64,000 nucleotides of DNA from an uncultured Caulobacterales bacterium (GTDB lineage Bacteria; Pseudomonadota; Alphaproteobacteria; Caulobacterales; Caulobacteraceae): NCBI GenBank assembly GCA_903858685.1, contig CAIOJR010000101.1:1-64000 (forward strand), read 5' to 3'. Positions 9,169-17,531 of the stretch are shown one piece after another. Under the pieces are notes generated by a model. It ran no database searches and had not been told where the DNA came from. It saw only the letters and a program-made list of their open reading frames with translations. The position numbers and the translations under genes were made by a program. Each line of letters opens with the position of its first letter. Positions within the stretch are counted from its first letter, which is position 1.

Positions 9169-10956
9169 TTGCAGCCTACCCAGACCCAGGGGCCTGACTA
9201 TTTCCACAAGGTGGTTGATTGCCAGTGGGCCTGTCCGGCCCATACGCCCGTGCCGGAATATATCCGTTTGATCGCGGCGGGCCGCTATACCGACGCCTAT
9301 ATGATCAACTGGAAGTCCAACGTCTTTCCCGGAATCCTGGGACGGACCTGTGACCGTCCCTGCGAACCGGCTTGCCGTCGTGGCCGTGTGGAAGACGAGC
9401 CGGTCGCCATCTGCCGTCTGAAGCGCGTGGCGGCCGATAACAAGGACGACATCGCCTCTCGCCTGCCAAGCGTGCCGCAGATCAAGAACGGCAAGCGGGT
9501 GGCGCTGGTCGGCGCGGGTCCCGCCGCCCTGACAGTGGCCCGCGATCTGGCGCCGCTTGGCTATGAGATCACCGTCTTCGACGCAGAGGCCAAGTCCGGC
9601 GGCATGATCCGCAGCCAGATCCCGCGCTTTCGCCTGCCGGAAGAGGTGATCGATGAGGAGGTGGGCTATATTGCAAGCCTGGGCATCGACCTGCGGCTGG
9701 GCCAGCGGATTGATAGCCTGAAGGACCTGATGGGCCAGGGCTATGACGCCATTTTCGTGGGCACCGGCGCGCCGCGCGGTCGCGATCTGGATGTGCCGGG
9801 CCGCAAGGAGGCGGCCGCCAATATCCATATAGGCATAGACTGGCTGTCCAATGTCTCGTTTGGCCATATAGACCGGATTGGCGCGCGCGTGATCGTGCTG
9901 GGCGGGGGCAATACCGCCATGGACTGCTGTCGCACTTCGCGTCGCCTCGGCGGGACGGATGTCAAGGTGGTGGTCCGTTCGGGCTTTGCAGAAATGAAGG
10001 CGTCTCCCTGGGAGAAGGAAGACGCCATGCATGAAGACATTCCGATCTTCGACTTTCTCACGCCCAAGGCCTTCACCCACGAGGGCGGCAAACTGACCGG
10101 CGTGGTGTTCGAAAAGGTGCGCGCCGAATATGACGCCAAGGGTCGCCGCAGCCTTGTCCCGTCGGGCGAACCGGATCAGCATTTTGAGTGCGACGACGTT
10201 CTGGTTGCTGTCGGGCAGGAAAACGCCTTTCCCTGGATCGAGCGCGATATCGGCCTGGAATTCGACAGGTGGGACATGCCGGTGGTGGACGCCGTAACCT
10301 TCCAGTCCACGCACCCTGGCGTCTTCTTCGGCGGCGATGCAGCCTTTGGGCCGAAGAACATCATCTGGGCCGTGGCTCAGGGGCATGAGGCCGCCATCTC
10401 CATCGATCGGTTCTGTCAGGGCGAGGACGTGGCCCAGCGTCCCGCCCCGGGCGTGGAGATGGTCAGTCAGAAGATGGGCATCCATGAATGGAGCTATGAC
10501 AACGACATCTCCAATGACCATCGCTACCGCGTGCCGCAACTGGACAAGGATGCATCGCTGAAGAATGTCCGGCTGGAGGTCGAGCTTGGCTTTGACCGGG
10601 AGCTTGGCTTCCGCGAGGCGGAGCGCTGCCTGAACTGCGATGTCCAGACCGTCTTCGCCGAGCCGCTCTGTATCGAGTGCGACGCCTGCGCCGACATCTG
10701 CCCCACTGACTGCATCACCTTCACCGCCAATGGCGACGAGGATGATCTGCGAAGCCGCCTCAAGGCGCCGTCGCCGAACCATGAACAGGCGCTCTATGTG
10801 TCGTCCGACCTGAAGACCGGTCGCGTCCTGATCAAGGATGAAGATGTCTGTCTGCACTGCGGGCTGTGCGCAGAGCGGTGTCCGACCGGCGCCTGGGACA
10901 TGCAGCGCTTCACCCTTGAAATGACCCATGCGGGGCAATCATGCCGCACTCGCTAA
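9169..10956 (+). CDS. KorC-like FAD/NAD(P) oxidoreductase with ferredoxin domains
   Basis: A 595-residue flavo-iron-sulfur protein of the GltD-like family. The amino-terminal Cys cluster CDRPCEPACRRGR binds a 4Fe-4S centre. An FAD Rossmann motif GAGPAALTVAR and an NAD(P)H motif GGGNTAMDCCR follow. The carboxy-terminus carries two 4Fe-4S ferredoxin motifs, CIECDACADICP and CLHCGLCAERCP. TTG at 9169 is chosen because GGAGG sits about nine bases upstream; the frame is open further left without a good site. It overlaps korA by 16 bases, so the products are probably made together. By analogy with the NADP-linked 2-oxoglutarate:ferredoxin system of Azoarcus and Thauera, it likely passes electrons from KorAB to NAD(P). 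Confidence 0.85.
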   Translation: MQPTQTQGPDYFHKVVDCQWACPAHTPVPEYIRLIAAGRYTDAYMINWKSNVFPGILGRTCDRPCEPACRRGRVEDEPVAICRLKRVAADNKDDIASRLPSVPQIKNGKRVALVGAGPAALTVARDLAPLGYEITVFDAEAKSGGMIRSQIPRFRLPEEVIDEEVGYIASLGIDLRLGQRIDSLKDLMGQGYDAIFVGTGAPRGRDLDVPGRKEAAANIHIGIDWLSNVSFGHIDRIGARVIVLGGGNTAMDCCRTSRRLGGTDVKVVVRSGFAEMKASPWEKEDAMHEDIPIFDFLTPKAFTHEGGKLTGVVFEKVRAEYDAKGRRSLVPSGEPDQHFECDDVLVAVGQENAFPWIERDIGLEFDRWDMPVVDAVTFQSTHPGVFFGGDAAFGPKNIIWAVAQGHEAAISIDRFCQGEDVAQRPAPGVEMVSQKMGIHEWSYDNDISNDHRYRVPQLDKDASLKNVRLEVELGFDRELGFREAERCLNCDVQTVFAEPLCIECDACADICPTDCITFTANGDEDDLRSRLKAPSPNHEQALYVSSDLKTGRVLIKDEDVCLHCGLCAERCPTGAWDMQRFTLEMTHAGQSCRTR

Positions 10957-12794
10957 CCACTCGTCCGCTCAGCCGGACCAATGATTTTGTCGTCAAGTTC
11001 GCCAATGTGAACGGATCCGGCTCGGCCAGCGCCAACGGCATGTTCGCCAAGTCGATCCTGCGCATGGGCGTTCCCGTGGCGGCGCGCAACATCTTCCCGT
11101 CCAATATTCAGGGCCTGCCGACCTGGTACGAGGTGCGCATCTCCGAAGCGGGCCATCTTGGCCGTCGCGGCGGGGTGGATCTGATGGTGGCCATGAATCC
11201 CCAGACCTGGGACCGGGACGTCGCCGAGATCGAGCCCGGCGGCTATCTGTTTTACGACTCGACCAAACCCATGCCGCCGTCAAAGTTCCGGCCGGACATC
11301 ACGGTCATAGGCGTGCGTCTGACCCAGATCTGCAACGCTGCCTATACCGACCCGCGCCAGCGTCAGCTGATGAAGAACATCATCTATGTCGGCGCCCTGT
11401 CAGCCCTGCTCGATATCGACCCGGCTGTGCTTGAGACGCTGCTCGGCGAGCAGTTCAAGTCCAAGGCGCGCCTGATCGCCGCCAATATCGAGGCCCTGAA
11501 CCTGGGCCGCGACTATGTGCGGCAAAATCTGGAGCCTATCGGTCTGAAGGTGAGACACGCTGACAAGGTGGGCGACCGGATCTATGTCGACGGCAATACG
11601 GCGGCGGGGCTTGGCGCGGTCTATGGCGGCGCCACGGTCTGCGCCTGGTACCCGATCACGCCCTCGACCTCGGTAGCTGAGGCCTTCACAGACTTTTGCC
11701 ACGACTACCGGATAGATCCGGAAACCGGCAAGGCGCGTTACGCCATCGTCCAGGCGGAGGACGAGATCGCCTCGATCGGCATTGTGGTCGGCGCGGGCTG
11801 GAATGGCGCGCGGGCCTTTACCTGCACGTCCGGTCCCGGCGTCTCGCTGATGCAGGAGTTCATCGGCCTGTCCTATTTCGCCGAGATTCCCGCCGTCATC
11901 ATCGATGTGCAAAGGGGCGGGCCGTCCACCGGCATGCCGACCCGCACCCAGCAGGCGGACCTGATCAGCGCCGCCTACGCCTCCCATGGGGACACCAAGC
12001 ATCCCATGCTCTTCCCGCAGGATCCTGGCGAAAGCTTCGAGATGGCGGCGCTGGCCTTTGATCTCGCGGATCGGCTGCAGACGACGATTTTCCTCATGCT
12101 TGATCTCGACATTGGCATGAATGACTGGCTGACCGCGCCTTTTGAATGGGACGACAAGCGCCAGCTCGACCGTGGCAAGGTCATGACCTATGAGGAACTG
12201 GAGGCGGGCAAGGACTTTGGCCGCTATCTGGATGTGGACGGCGACGGCGTGCCCTACCGCACCTATCCCGGCGTTCACCCGTCCAGGGGCGCCTATTTCA
12301 CCCGCGGCACGTCGCGCAATCCCTATGCTCGCTACAGCGAGGAGGGCGGGGTCTATGTCGACAATGTCCAGAGGCTGTTGCGCAAGTTCGAGACGGCCAA
12401 AAGCCTGATCCCGTCGCCGGTCTTGAAAGCCGCAAGTCGTGCTTCGAAAACCGGAGTGATCTATTTCGGCTCCACCACGCCCGCGATGAACGAGGCGCTG
12501 GAGGTGCTCGAAGCGCAGGGCTCCGGCATTGACGCCCTGCGCGTGCGCGGTTTCCCCTTTGCCGACCAAGTCTATGACTTCATCGCCGCCCATGAGCGTG
12601 TCTTTGTGGTGGAGCAGAACCGCGACGCCCAGCTTCGCACCCTGATCGTCAATGAGGGCGGGGTCGATCCCGCCAAATTGCCCAGCGTGCTGCATTTTGA
12701 CGGCACGCCGATCACGGCCCGTTTCATTGTCTCGGAGATTGGCCGGCAACTGGGCGTGAGCGCCCGTGTATCGGTCAAAGAGGCCACCCAATGA
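10941..12794 (+). CDS. korA: 2-oxoacid:acceptor oxidoreductase, fused gamma-alpha subunit
   Basis: A 617-residue subunit with the gamma domain at the front and the alpha domain behind. The gamma part contains ARNIFPSNIQGLPTWYEV, a sequence typical of KorA proteins. The alpha part contains YPITPSTSVAE and the partner-domain region TSGPGVSLMQEF. KorA with KorB oxidatively decarboxylates 2-oxoacids (2-oxoglutarate in characterised members) to acyl-CoA and reduces ferredoxin. The start overlaps the end of the flavoprotein gene, and the stop overlaps the start of korB as ATGA. The order flavoprotein-korA-korB indicates one three-gene operon. The exact 2-oxoacid is inferred, not shown. Confidence 0.9.
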   Translation: MPHSLTTRPLSRTNDFVVKFANVNGSGSASANGMFAKSILRMGVPVAARNIFPSNIQGLPTWYEVRISEAGHLGRRGGVDLMVAMNPQTWDRDVAEIEPGGYLFYDSTKPMPPSKFRPDITVIGVRLTQICNAAYTDPRQRQLMKNIIYVGALSALLDIDPAVLETLLGEQFKSKARLIAANIEALNLGRDYVRQNLEPIGLKVRHADKVGDRIYVDGNTAAGLGAVYGGATVCAWYPITPSTSVAEAFTDFCHDYRIDPETGKARYAIVQAEDEIASIGIVVGAGWNGARAFTCTSGPGVSLMQEFIGLSYFAEIPAVIIDVQRGGPSTGMPTRTQQADLISAAYASHGDTKHPMLFPQDPGESFEMAALAFDLADRLQTTIFLMLDLDIGMNDWLTAPFEWDDKRQLDRGKVMTYEELEAGKDFGRYLDVDGDGVPYRTYPGVHPSRGAYFTRGTSRNPYARYSEEGGVYVDNVQRLLRKFETAKSLIPSPVLKAASRASKTGVIYFGSTTPAMNEALEVLEAQGSGIDALRVRGFPFADQVYDFIAAHERVFVVEQNRDAQLRTLIVNEGGVDPAKLPSVLHFDGTPITARFIVSEIGRQLGVSARVSVKEATQ

Positions 12795-13846
12795 CCTATA
12801 TCGCCAAGCCCAGACTGCATCACCCCAATCTGACGCCCAACGCGCTGGGCTTCACCCGGCGCGACTATGAGGGGGCCGTGTCGACCCTGTGCGCGGGGTG
12901 CGGCCATGACAGCATCAGCGCCGCTGTCATCCAGGCCTGTTTCGAGCTGGATCTGGCGCCGCACCGCATCGCCAAGCTGTCCGGTATCGGCTGTTCGTCC
13001 AAGACGCCGGACTATTTTCTCGGCGCCAGCCACGGCTTCAACAGCGTGCACGGGCGGATGCCCTCCGTGCTGACGGGCGCCAATCTGGCCAATCGCGACC
13101 TGTTGTATCTGGGCGTGTCCGGGGACGGCGACAGCGCCTCGATTGGCTTTGGCCAGTTCGCCCATTCCATCCGGCGCGGCGTCAACATGACCTATATTGT
13201 TGAAAACAATGGGGTCTATGGTCTGACCAAAGGCCAGTTCTCAGCCACGTCCGACCGGGGTTCGAAAAGCAAGAAGGGCGTGATCAATCATGATACGCCT
13301 ATTGATCTGGTCAGTGTGGCGCTGCAACTGGGCGCGACCTTTGTGGCGCGGAGCTTTTCGGGCGACAAGGCTCAGCTTGTGCCCCTGGTGAAAGCGGCTT
13401 TGCGACATCGCGGGGCGGCCTTTATTGACTGCCTCAGCCCCTGCATCCAGTTCAACAACCATGCCGGCTCGACCAAGAGCTTCGACTATGTGCGCGAGCA
13501 TAATGAGGCGGTGAACCGGCTGGACGTGGTGACCCCGCGCGATCCGATCCATATCGATCATGAACCTGGCACCACCCAGGTCGTGACTCAGCACGACGGC
13601 TCTGTTCTGGCGCTGCATAAGCTGGGCGACCATTATGACCCGTCCGACCGGGTGGGCGCCATGACCTATCTGGCGCAGAAGCAGGCGCTGGGCGAGATTG
13701 TCACGGGTCTTCTCTATGTCGACCCGGCGGCTGAGGACCTGCACGACGCGCTGGGTACGGTCGATGCCCCCTTGAACAGCCTGAACACGGCTGAACTCAC
13801 ACCCGGCGCCGCGCGGTTGCAGGCTTTGAACGCATCCCTCAGATAG
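12791..13846 (+). CDS. korB: 2-oxoacid:acceptor oxidoreductase, beta (thiamine diphosphate) subunit
   Basis: A 351-residue subunit carrying thiamine diphosphate and a 4Fe-4S cluster. The thiamine-binding motif begins GDGDSASIGFGQFAHSIRRG and ends at IVENN. Cluster cysteines are visible in LCAGCGHD, GIGCSSK and CLSPCIQFNN. The translation start overlaps the korA stop (ATGA at 12791). It has no ferredoxin domain of its own, so the electrons must leave via the ferredoxin-like domains of the upstream flavoprotein or a separate ferredoxin. A strong hairpin follows immediately after the stop. Confidence 0.92.
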   Translation: MTYIAKPRLHHPNLTPNALGFTRRDYEGAVSTLCAGCGHDSISAAVIQACFELDLAPHRIAKLSGIGCSSKTPDYFLGASHGFNSVHGRMPSVLTGANLANRDLLYLGVSGDGDSASIGFGQFAHSIRRGVNMTYIVENNGVYGLTKGQFSATSDRGSKSKKGVINHDTPIDLVSVALQLGATFVARSFSGDKAQLVPLVKAALRHRGAAFIDCLSPCIQFNNHAGSTKSFDYVREHNEAVNRLDVVTPRDPIHIDHEPGTTQVVTQHDGSVLALHKLGDHYDPSDRVGAMTYLAQKQALGEIVTGLLYVDPAAEDLHDALGTVDAPLNSLNTAELTPGAARLQALNASLR

Positions 13847-13852
13847 GGCGTG

Positions 13853-13886
13853 CGCCGCTCAACCGGCCTGACCGGATCGAGCGGCG
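13853..13886. terminator. Hairpin between convergent korB and Yip1 genes
   Basis: Arms CGCCGCTC (13853-13860) and GAGCGGCG (13879-13886) form a perfect 8-bp stem, with a smaller CCGG/CCGG pairing inside the loop. It lies between two convergent genes and could serve both. There is no long T-run, only CTTT a few bases after the right arm, so termination may be weak or Rho-assisted. Confidence 0.5.
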
Positions 13887-13912
13887 GCTGCTTTCTGGAT
13901 GACGGCTTCCGA

Positions 13913-15100
13913 TCAGTGCTTGGTCAGGGCTTCGATCTTGTCAGGCCCGACGGCGGCCACCGCGGCCTTCAGATCGTCGATGGAGACGCCGTCGCCCTTC
14001 GCTTCAACCATGATGCGGCCGCCGGCCATGACGCCGAACTTGCCGCTCTTCGAGGCGCGGTCATATTCCTCGGTGGTCATGCGGCCATTGATTGTCGCCA
14101 CCTTTTCATAGCCGGTCGCGGTTTCCTTGGAGCTGTTCACATTGAGGGCGCTGGCCATGGCGCCCACACCGCCCATGGCCGCCATGTCCGTGATTTCTAT
14201 GGAGAAGTGGGAGTCGCCTTTCGTGTATTGGGCCTCGGCGTGAGATGCGCCGACCCCGCCCGCGGAGGTGCTTTCCGAACTGACGTCGCCACGCGTGAAG
14301 CCGTTCAGGCTGGCGGGCAGCAGACCCTTCAGGATCTCCGGCGCAACGCCCATGGGGGCTGCGCCGCCCGCCTTGGCGGCGTCCGCCTGCGCCTTGATCT
14401 GTTCGCTCGCGGCCTGGAGCTTGCCCAGATCGACCGAGGCGCCGCCCACCTGCACATTGCCGCTGACGGCGGGTGATGCGCCGAACTGTCCTGCGCCCAG
14501 ACCGCCCATCATGCGGATCGGAGTCATCACCGCGCCGATCACAATCGCCAGAACAATGGCCGCCAGGATCACCACCGCCGTATAGGGCAGGGCCTTGGCC
14601 TCAGGCGCCTTCATCAGGCGCGGCAGTCCCAGATAAAGCAGATAGAGTGAATATAGGCCCACAATCGCCAAGGGCCCCAGAGCAGGCAGAATGCCGAAGA
14701 CGCCCGCGACCCATGACGCGGTAGAGCTGTAGACCGCCACCTTCAGCGCCTGGGTCGGATTTTTTTCGCCATCGAAGGTCGGGGCCAGGGCGTCAATGAT
14801 CAGGGCCAGGACATAGACCGAGGCCAAGGATAATGCATAGGAGACTATGGAACTGACGATCACACTGATGATTGACGGATGGATAGAGATTCCAAAACCG
14901 CCCCAACCAAACAGGATGGCGCCAATTGCGCTGCACACCGGTCCGATAGCGGCCAGTATCACCACATAGCCTGTGTACAGTCCCCCAACGCTGGCGGATT
15001 CTCCATTGACCCTGTCCCATTCCGCCTTAGGGGAGAGCAAGATGTTCTTCACGCGCTCTGCGAGCGAAGGCGTTTGCGCCGGTTGGATATCAGTTGTCAT
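13913..15100 (-). CDS. Yip1-family membrane protein with periplasmic/soluble tail
   Basis: About 395 residues from ATG 15100. The first part, SLAERVKNILLSPKAEWDRV, is the entry to a bacterial Yip1/YIF1-type domain, followed by four to five hydrophobic segments to about residue 200 (for example YTGYVVILAAIGPVCSAIG and YTAVVILAAIVLAIVIG). The remaining half is Ala/Gly-rich and soluble, with weak resemblance to a repeat of small alpha-beta units (MAAMGGVGAMASALNVNS). The role of bacterial Yip1 proteins is not known. A longer start at 15130 is in frame but places extra residues before the conserved MTTDIQ start. It is divergent from the amidohydrolase gene. Confidence 0.78.
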   Translation of the reverse strand: MTTDIQPAQTPSLAERVKNILLSPKAEWDRVNGESASVGGLYTGYVVILAAIGPVCSAIGAILFGWGGFGISIHPSIISVIVSSIVSYALSLASVYVLALIIDALAPTFDGEKNPTQALKVAVYSSTASWVAGVFGILPALGPLAIVGLYSLYLLYLGLPRLMKAPEAKALPYTAVVILAAIVLAIVIGAVMTPIRMMGGLGAGQFGASPAVSGNVQVGGASVDLGKLQAASEQIKAQADAAKAGGAAPMGVAPEILKGLLPASLNGFTRGDVSSESTSAGGVGASHAEAQYTKGDSHFSIEITDMAAMGGVGAMASALNVNSSKETATGYEKVATINGRMTTEEYDRASKSGKFGVMAGGRIMVEAKGDGVSIDDLKAAVAAVGPDKIEALTKH

Positions 15101-15139
15101 TGCCCACCCAATATTCAATGACGTCCCCACAGGACGAAT

Positions 15140-15155
15140 GTTAACAAGAGTTAAC
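15140..15155. promoter_or_regulatory. Paired GTTAAC site in divergent promoter region (possible CtrA-like site)
   Basis: Two GTTAAC palindromes are separated by AAGA, and the second runs on into TTAACCAT (15151-15158), the half-site seen in CtrA-regulated promoters of alphaproteobacteria. The spacing between the TTAA halves is six rather than the usual seven bases, so the assignment is tentative. It lies between the divergent Yip1 and amidohydrolase starts. Confidence 0.3.
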
Positions 15156-15292
15156 CATTATCGATCAGTTGTCCATTCAATCTGCGGGTGGTTGTGGTCA
15201 CTTCGGAGTGTTCGCGGTGTGCACTTGAGATTGACCTGCAGCTTCGCGGGTCCGACACTTGCTCCAAGACAAGACGACAGGGAGAGACAGCG

Positions 15293-16339
15293 ATGGGCGA
15301 GGCCACGGCGCATGAAGCGGTAATCGAACCGGATCTGCCGATCATCGACCCGCACCATCATCTCTGGGACCGAACTGCGCTTGCGGCTGCGGCGACCGGG
15401 CCGGTGCAGCACGGGTTTGAGCATGTCATGCGCCTGTCGCCTCGCTATCTTGTGGAAGAGCTGAGTGCAGACCTGAAGCGCGGCCACAATGTCATCGGCA
15501 CGGTCTATATGGAGTGTGGCGCCATGTACCGCGCCGAAGGTCCCGCCGAGATGAAACCCGTGGGCGAGGTCGAGTTCGTCAGCGGCGTGGCGGCCATGAG
15601 CGCCAGCGGACTCTATGGCTCGGCGCGCGCCTGTGCCGGAATTGTCGGCCACGCGGATCTGCGACTTGGCGATTCGGCCGTCCCTGTGCTGGAGGCCCTG
15701 ATCGCGGCGGGCGGCGGTCGTTTTCGCGGTATTCGGCAGAGCGCGTCCTGGGATGCTGATCCTGCGGTTCTGGGCCCGCTCGTGCGCATGTCCGAGGGGC
15801 TCTACCGCCATCCGGATTTTCGCAAGGGCTTTTCCCGTCTGGAGGGCCTGGGCCTGAGCTTCGACGCCTGGATTCTGGAGCCGCAATTGCCGGACCTGAT
15901 CGATCTGGCGCGCGCTTTTCCGGCGACGACCATCATACTGGACCACGTCGGCACGCCCTTGGGAATCGGCGCCTATCAGGGCAAACGGGCCGAGCGCTAT
16001 CCGGTCTGGCTGGAAAATATCAAGGCCCTGGCGGCGCTGCCAAACGTGCATGTGAAGCTGGGCGGGCTGGCCATGGTGTTTCCGGGCTTTGACAGTTTCA
16101 TGCGCGGTCAGCCTTCGCACGCTCTGGCCAATGAGTGGCGTCCCTATATCGAGCCCTGCATCGAGGCGTTCGGTGTCGATCGCTGCATGTATGAGAGCAA
16201 CTTCCCCGTCGATCTTTGCAGCTGCACCTATGATGTCTTGTGGAACGCGTTGAAGCGGATCAGCGCCGGGGCGTCTGACGTGGAAAAGGCGGCGCTGTTC
16301 GCCGGCACGGCGCGCAGGGTTTACAAGCTCTCCATCTGA
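15293..16339 (+). CDS. Amidohydrolase-family lactonase-like hydrolase
   Basis: A 348-residue TIM-barrel protein related to the fuconolactonase/2-pyrone-dicarboxylate lactonase branch of the amidohydrolase superfamily. The metal-site His pair lies in IIDPHHHLWDR near residue 20; ILDHVGTPLG supplies a central conserved His; ESNFPVD near the end provides the catalytic Asp. ATG at 15293 follows GGGAGAG at good spacing; the open frame extends left to 15188 without support. It is not LigI by sequence. The substrate is unknown, but a lactone or decarboxylatable acid is plausible. It converges with a dienelactone hydrolase-like gene 13 bases away. Confidence 0.82.
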   Translation: MGEATAHEAVIEPDLPIIDPHHHLWDRTALAAAATGPVQHGFEHVMRLSPRYLVEELSADLKRGHNVIGTVYMECGAMYRAEGPAEMKPVGEVEFVSGVAAMSASGLYGSARACAGIVGHADLRLGDSAVPVLEALIAAGGGRFRGIRQSASWDADPAVLGPLVRMSEGLYRHPDFRKGFSRLEGLGLSFDAWILEPQLPDLIDLARAFPATTIILDHVGTPLGIGAYQGKRAERYPVWLENIKALAALPNVHVKLGGLAMVFPGFDSFMRGQPSHALANEWRPYIEPCIEAFGVDRCMYESNFPVDLCSCTYDVLWNALKRISAGASDVEKAALFAGTARRVYKLSI

Positions 16340-16352
16340 AAAGGATCGCGCA

Positions 16353-17171
16353 TCAGGCCATATGTTGACGAAAGAAGTCGACTGTGGCCGCAACCGACCG
16401 GGCGGCGACCTGCGCATTGAAGGTAAAGGGGATCACTCCGCCGCTGGACGGATGGGCGGAGGGGTCGTTGACCACCATGTCCGGCTCGGCCCTGTCCCAA
16501 GCGTGGGTCGCGCCCTCATAGACGCAGACCCTGACCAGATCTCCCCGGGCGAGCGCCTTCGGTGCGCCTTGCGGGTCGTAGCGGTCATCTGCGCCCGCCT
16601 GGATGAAGACTGGCGCGCCGGTCAGGTCTGTAAACCCGTAGCCAGGCGCAGTGTTGTAGAGCCAGCAGACAGGATAGAGGGGCGCATGGGCGGCGAACCG
16701 GACATCGTCCGGCGCCAGCGCATCGGCATAGGCCCTTGTGGCGCTTAGCATGGAGACCACGCCGCCCCAGGAAAAGCCCATGATGCCGATCCGCTGTTGA
16801 TCAATGTCTGCCCGCGCCGCCAGATGAGTCAGAGCGGCGAAGGCGTCGGGAAGGGTGTCGGACACCGCTCTTGGCCTGTCAGCGGGCGATTTGACGCCTC
16901 GTACCGCCCACAGGTCCAGTTCAAGCGTTACAAACCCTTGTTTGTTCAGGGCCTTGGCGTAGGTGAGGCCGCGACTGTCAATGCCGGACGAGCCGTGGAT
17001 GATCACGATCGCCGGTCGGCCGCGCGCATCGGGCTCAGACTGGGGAACGCGAAGCTCGCCCGCGGTCGTCCACGATCTGTCTTCAGCCCGGACCTGTAGG
17101 GCGACAAATGCGCAATTGACGCCCAGACGATCCGACACCCGCGCGAGGCCTTTTTGATGGCTGTGCGTCAT
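16353..17171 (-). CDS. Dienelactone hydrolase family protein (alpha/beta hydrolase)
   Basis: About 272 residues with an alpha/beta-hydrolase fold. The oxyanion region is IIHGSSGIDSRG, the nucleophile elbow is GFSWGG with the catalytic Ser, the acid lies near GADDRYDP, and the His is in GATHAWDR. Dienelactone hydrolases normally use Cys as nucleophile, so a Ser here suggests a broader esterase. ATG at 17171 is chosen because GGAG lies seven bases upstream; starts at 17189 and 17246 are also in frame. No signal peptide is evident, so it is probably cytosolic. It is divergent from the flavin monooxygenase across a 360-base gap. Confidence 0.82.
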   Translation of the reverse strand: MTHSHQKGLARVSDRLGVNCAFVALQVRAEDRSWTTAGELRVPQSEPDARGRPAIVIIHGSSGIDSRGLTYAKALNKQGFVTLELDLWAVRGVKSPADRPRAVSDTLPDAFAALTHLAARADIDQQRIGIMGFSWGGVVSMLSATRAYADALAPDDVRFAAHAPLYPVCWLYNTAPGYGFTDLTGAPVFIQAGADDRYDPQGAPKALARGDLVRVCVYEGATHAWDRAEPDMVVNDPSAHPSSGGVIPFTFNAQVAARSVAATVDFFRQHMA

Positions 17172-17531
17172 AGGGTTGCTCCGCCTCATGGATCGGTCTT
17201 CGCCGCCCGTCTGTTGGACTTCGACACTAGCGGCCGCGACGCGCAAGGCAACCCGGCGGTGATGGCCGGCGGGCTGATCTTGTTCGAAGTCAAGGAAAGT
17301 GAATGTTGATCACCTATCCTGGTTGCGAGATGAGCAGAGCCGGTTTCTAGTCGGGTTCGGCCATCGCACCCGGCCTCGGCCGCGAGATTCAGGAGAGACC
17401 GGACGACCGGCGGACCACTTCAGAATTGACCCCTTCGGTCGCGGCGTGGCCAACTTGATCCAGATCAAGGAGGGGAAGGCCCGCCACAGCGGAAATGTCT
17501 AAATCAAACAGCCCAGAAAAAGAGAAAAATC
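17172..17531. other. 360-base divergent intergenic region
   Basis: This gap lies between the dienelactone hydrolase-like gene and the flavin monooxygenase. It holds the perfect Fnr/FixK box at 17455-17468. A weaker resemblance, TTGTT-N4-GTCAA, is at 17280-17293. A short open frame at 17299-17502 has no recognisable product and I do not call it. Nothing resembling an RNA gene is visible. Confidence 0.7.
17455..17468. promoter_or_regulatory. Perfect Fnr/FixK box upstream of flavin monooxygenase
   Basis: TTGATCCAGATCAA matches the TTGAT-N4-ATCAA consensus at all ten fixed positions; the symmetry extends one more base on each side (CTTGATC/GATCAAG). It ends 63 bases before the ATG at 17532, a position typical for a class I or II activation site. 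It suggests control by an Fnr, FixK or Dnr-type protein sensing oxygen, redox state or NO. No such regulator is encoded in the window. Confidence 0.65.

Noticed and set aside
9034..10938. 634-residue minus-strand open frame opposite the KorC-like gene
   Set aside because: Composition is His/Ala/Arg-rich with no motif; it is the antisense shadow of a gene with clear flavin and ferredoxin motifs.
15293..16339. Assigning this amidohydrolase as LigI
   Set aside because: The metal-site and flanking sequence belong to the broader fuconolactonase-like branch and it is 44 kb from the lig genes.
17299..17502. 67-residue open frame in the divergent gap
   Set aside because: Arg/Pro-rich, no ribosome site and overlaps the Fnr box; not supported as a gene.
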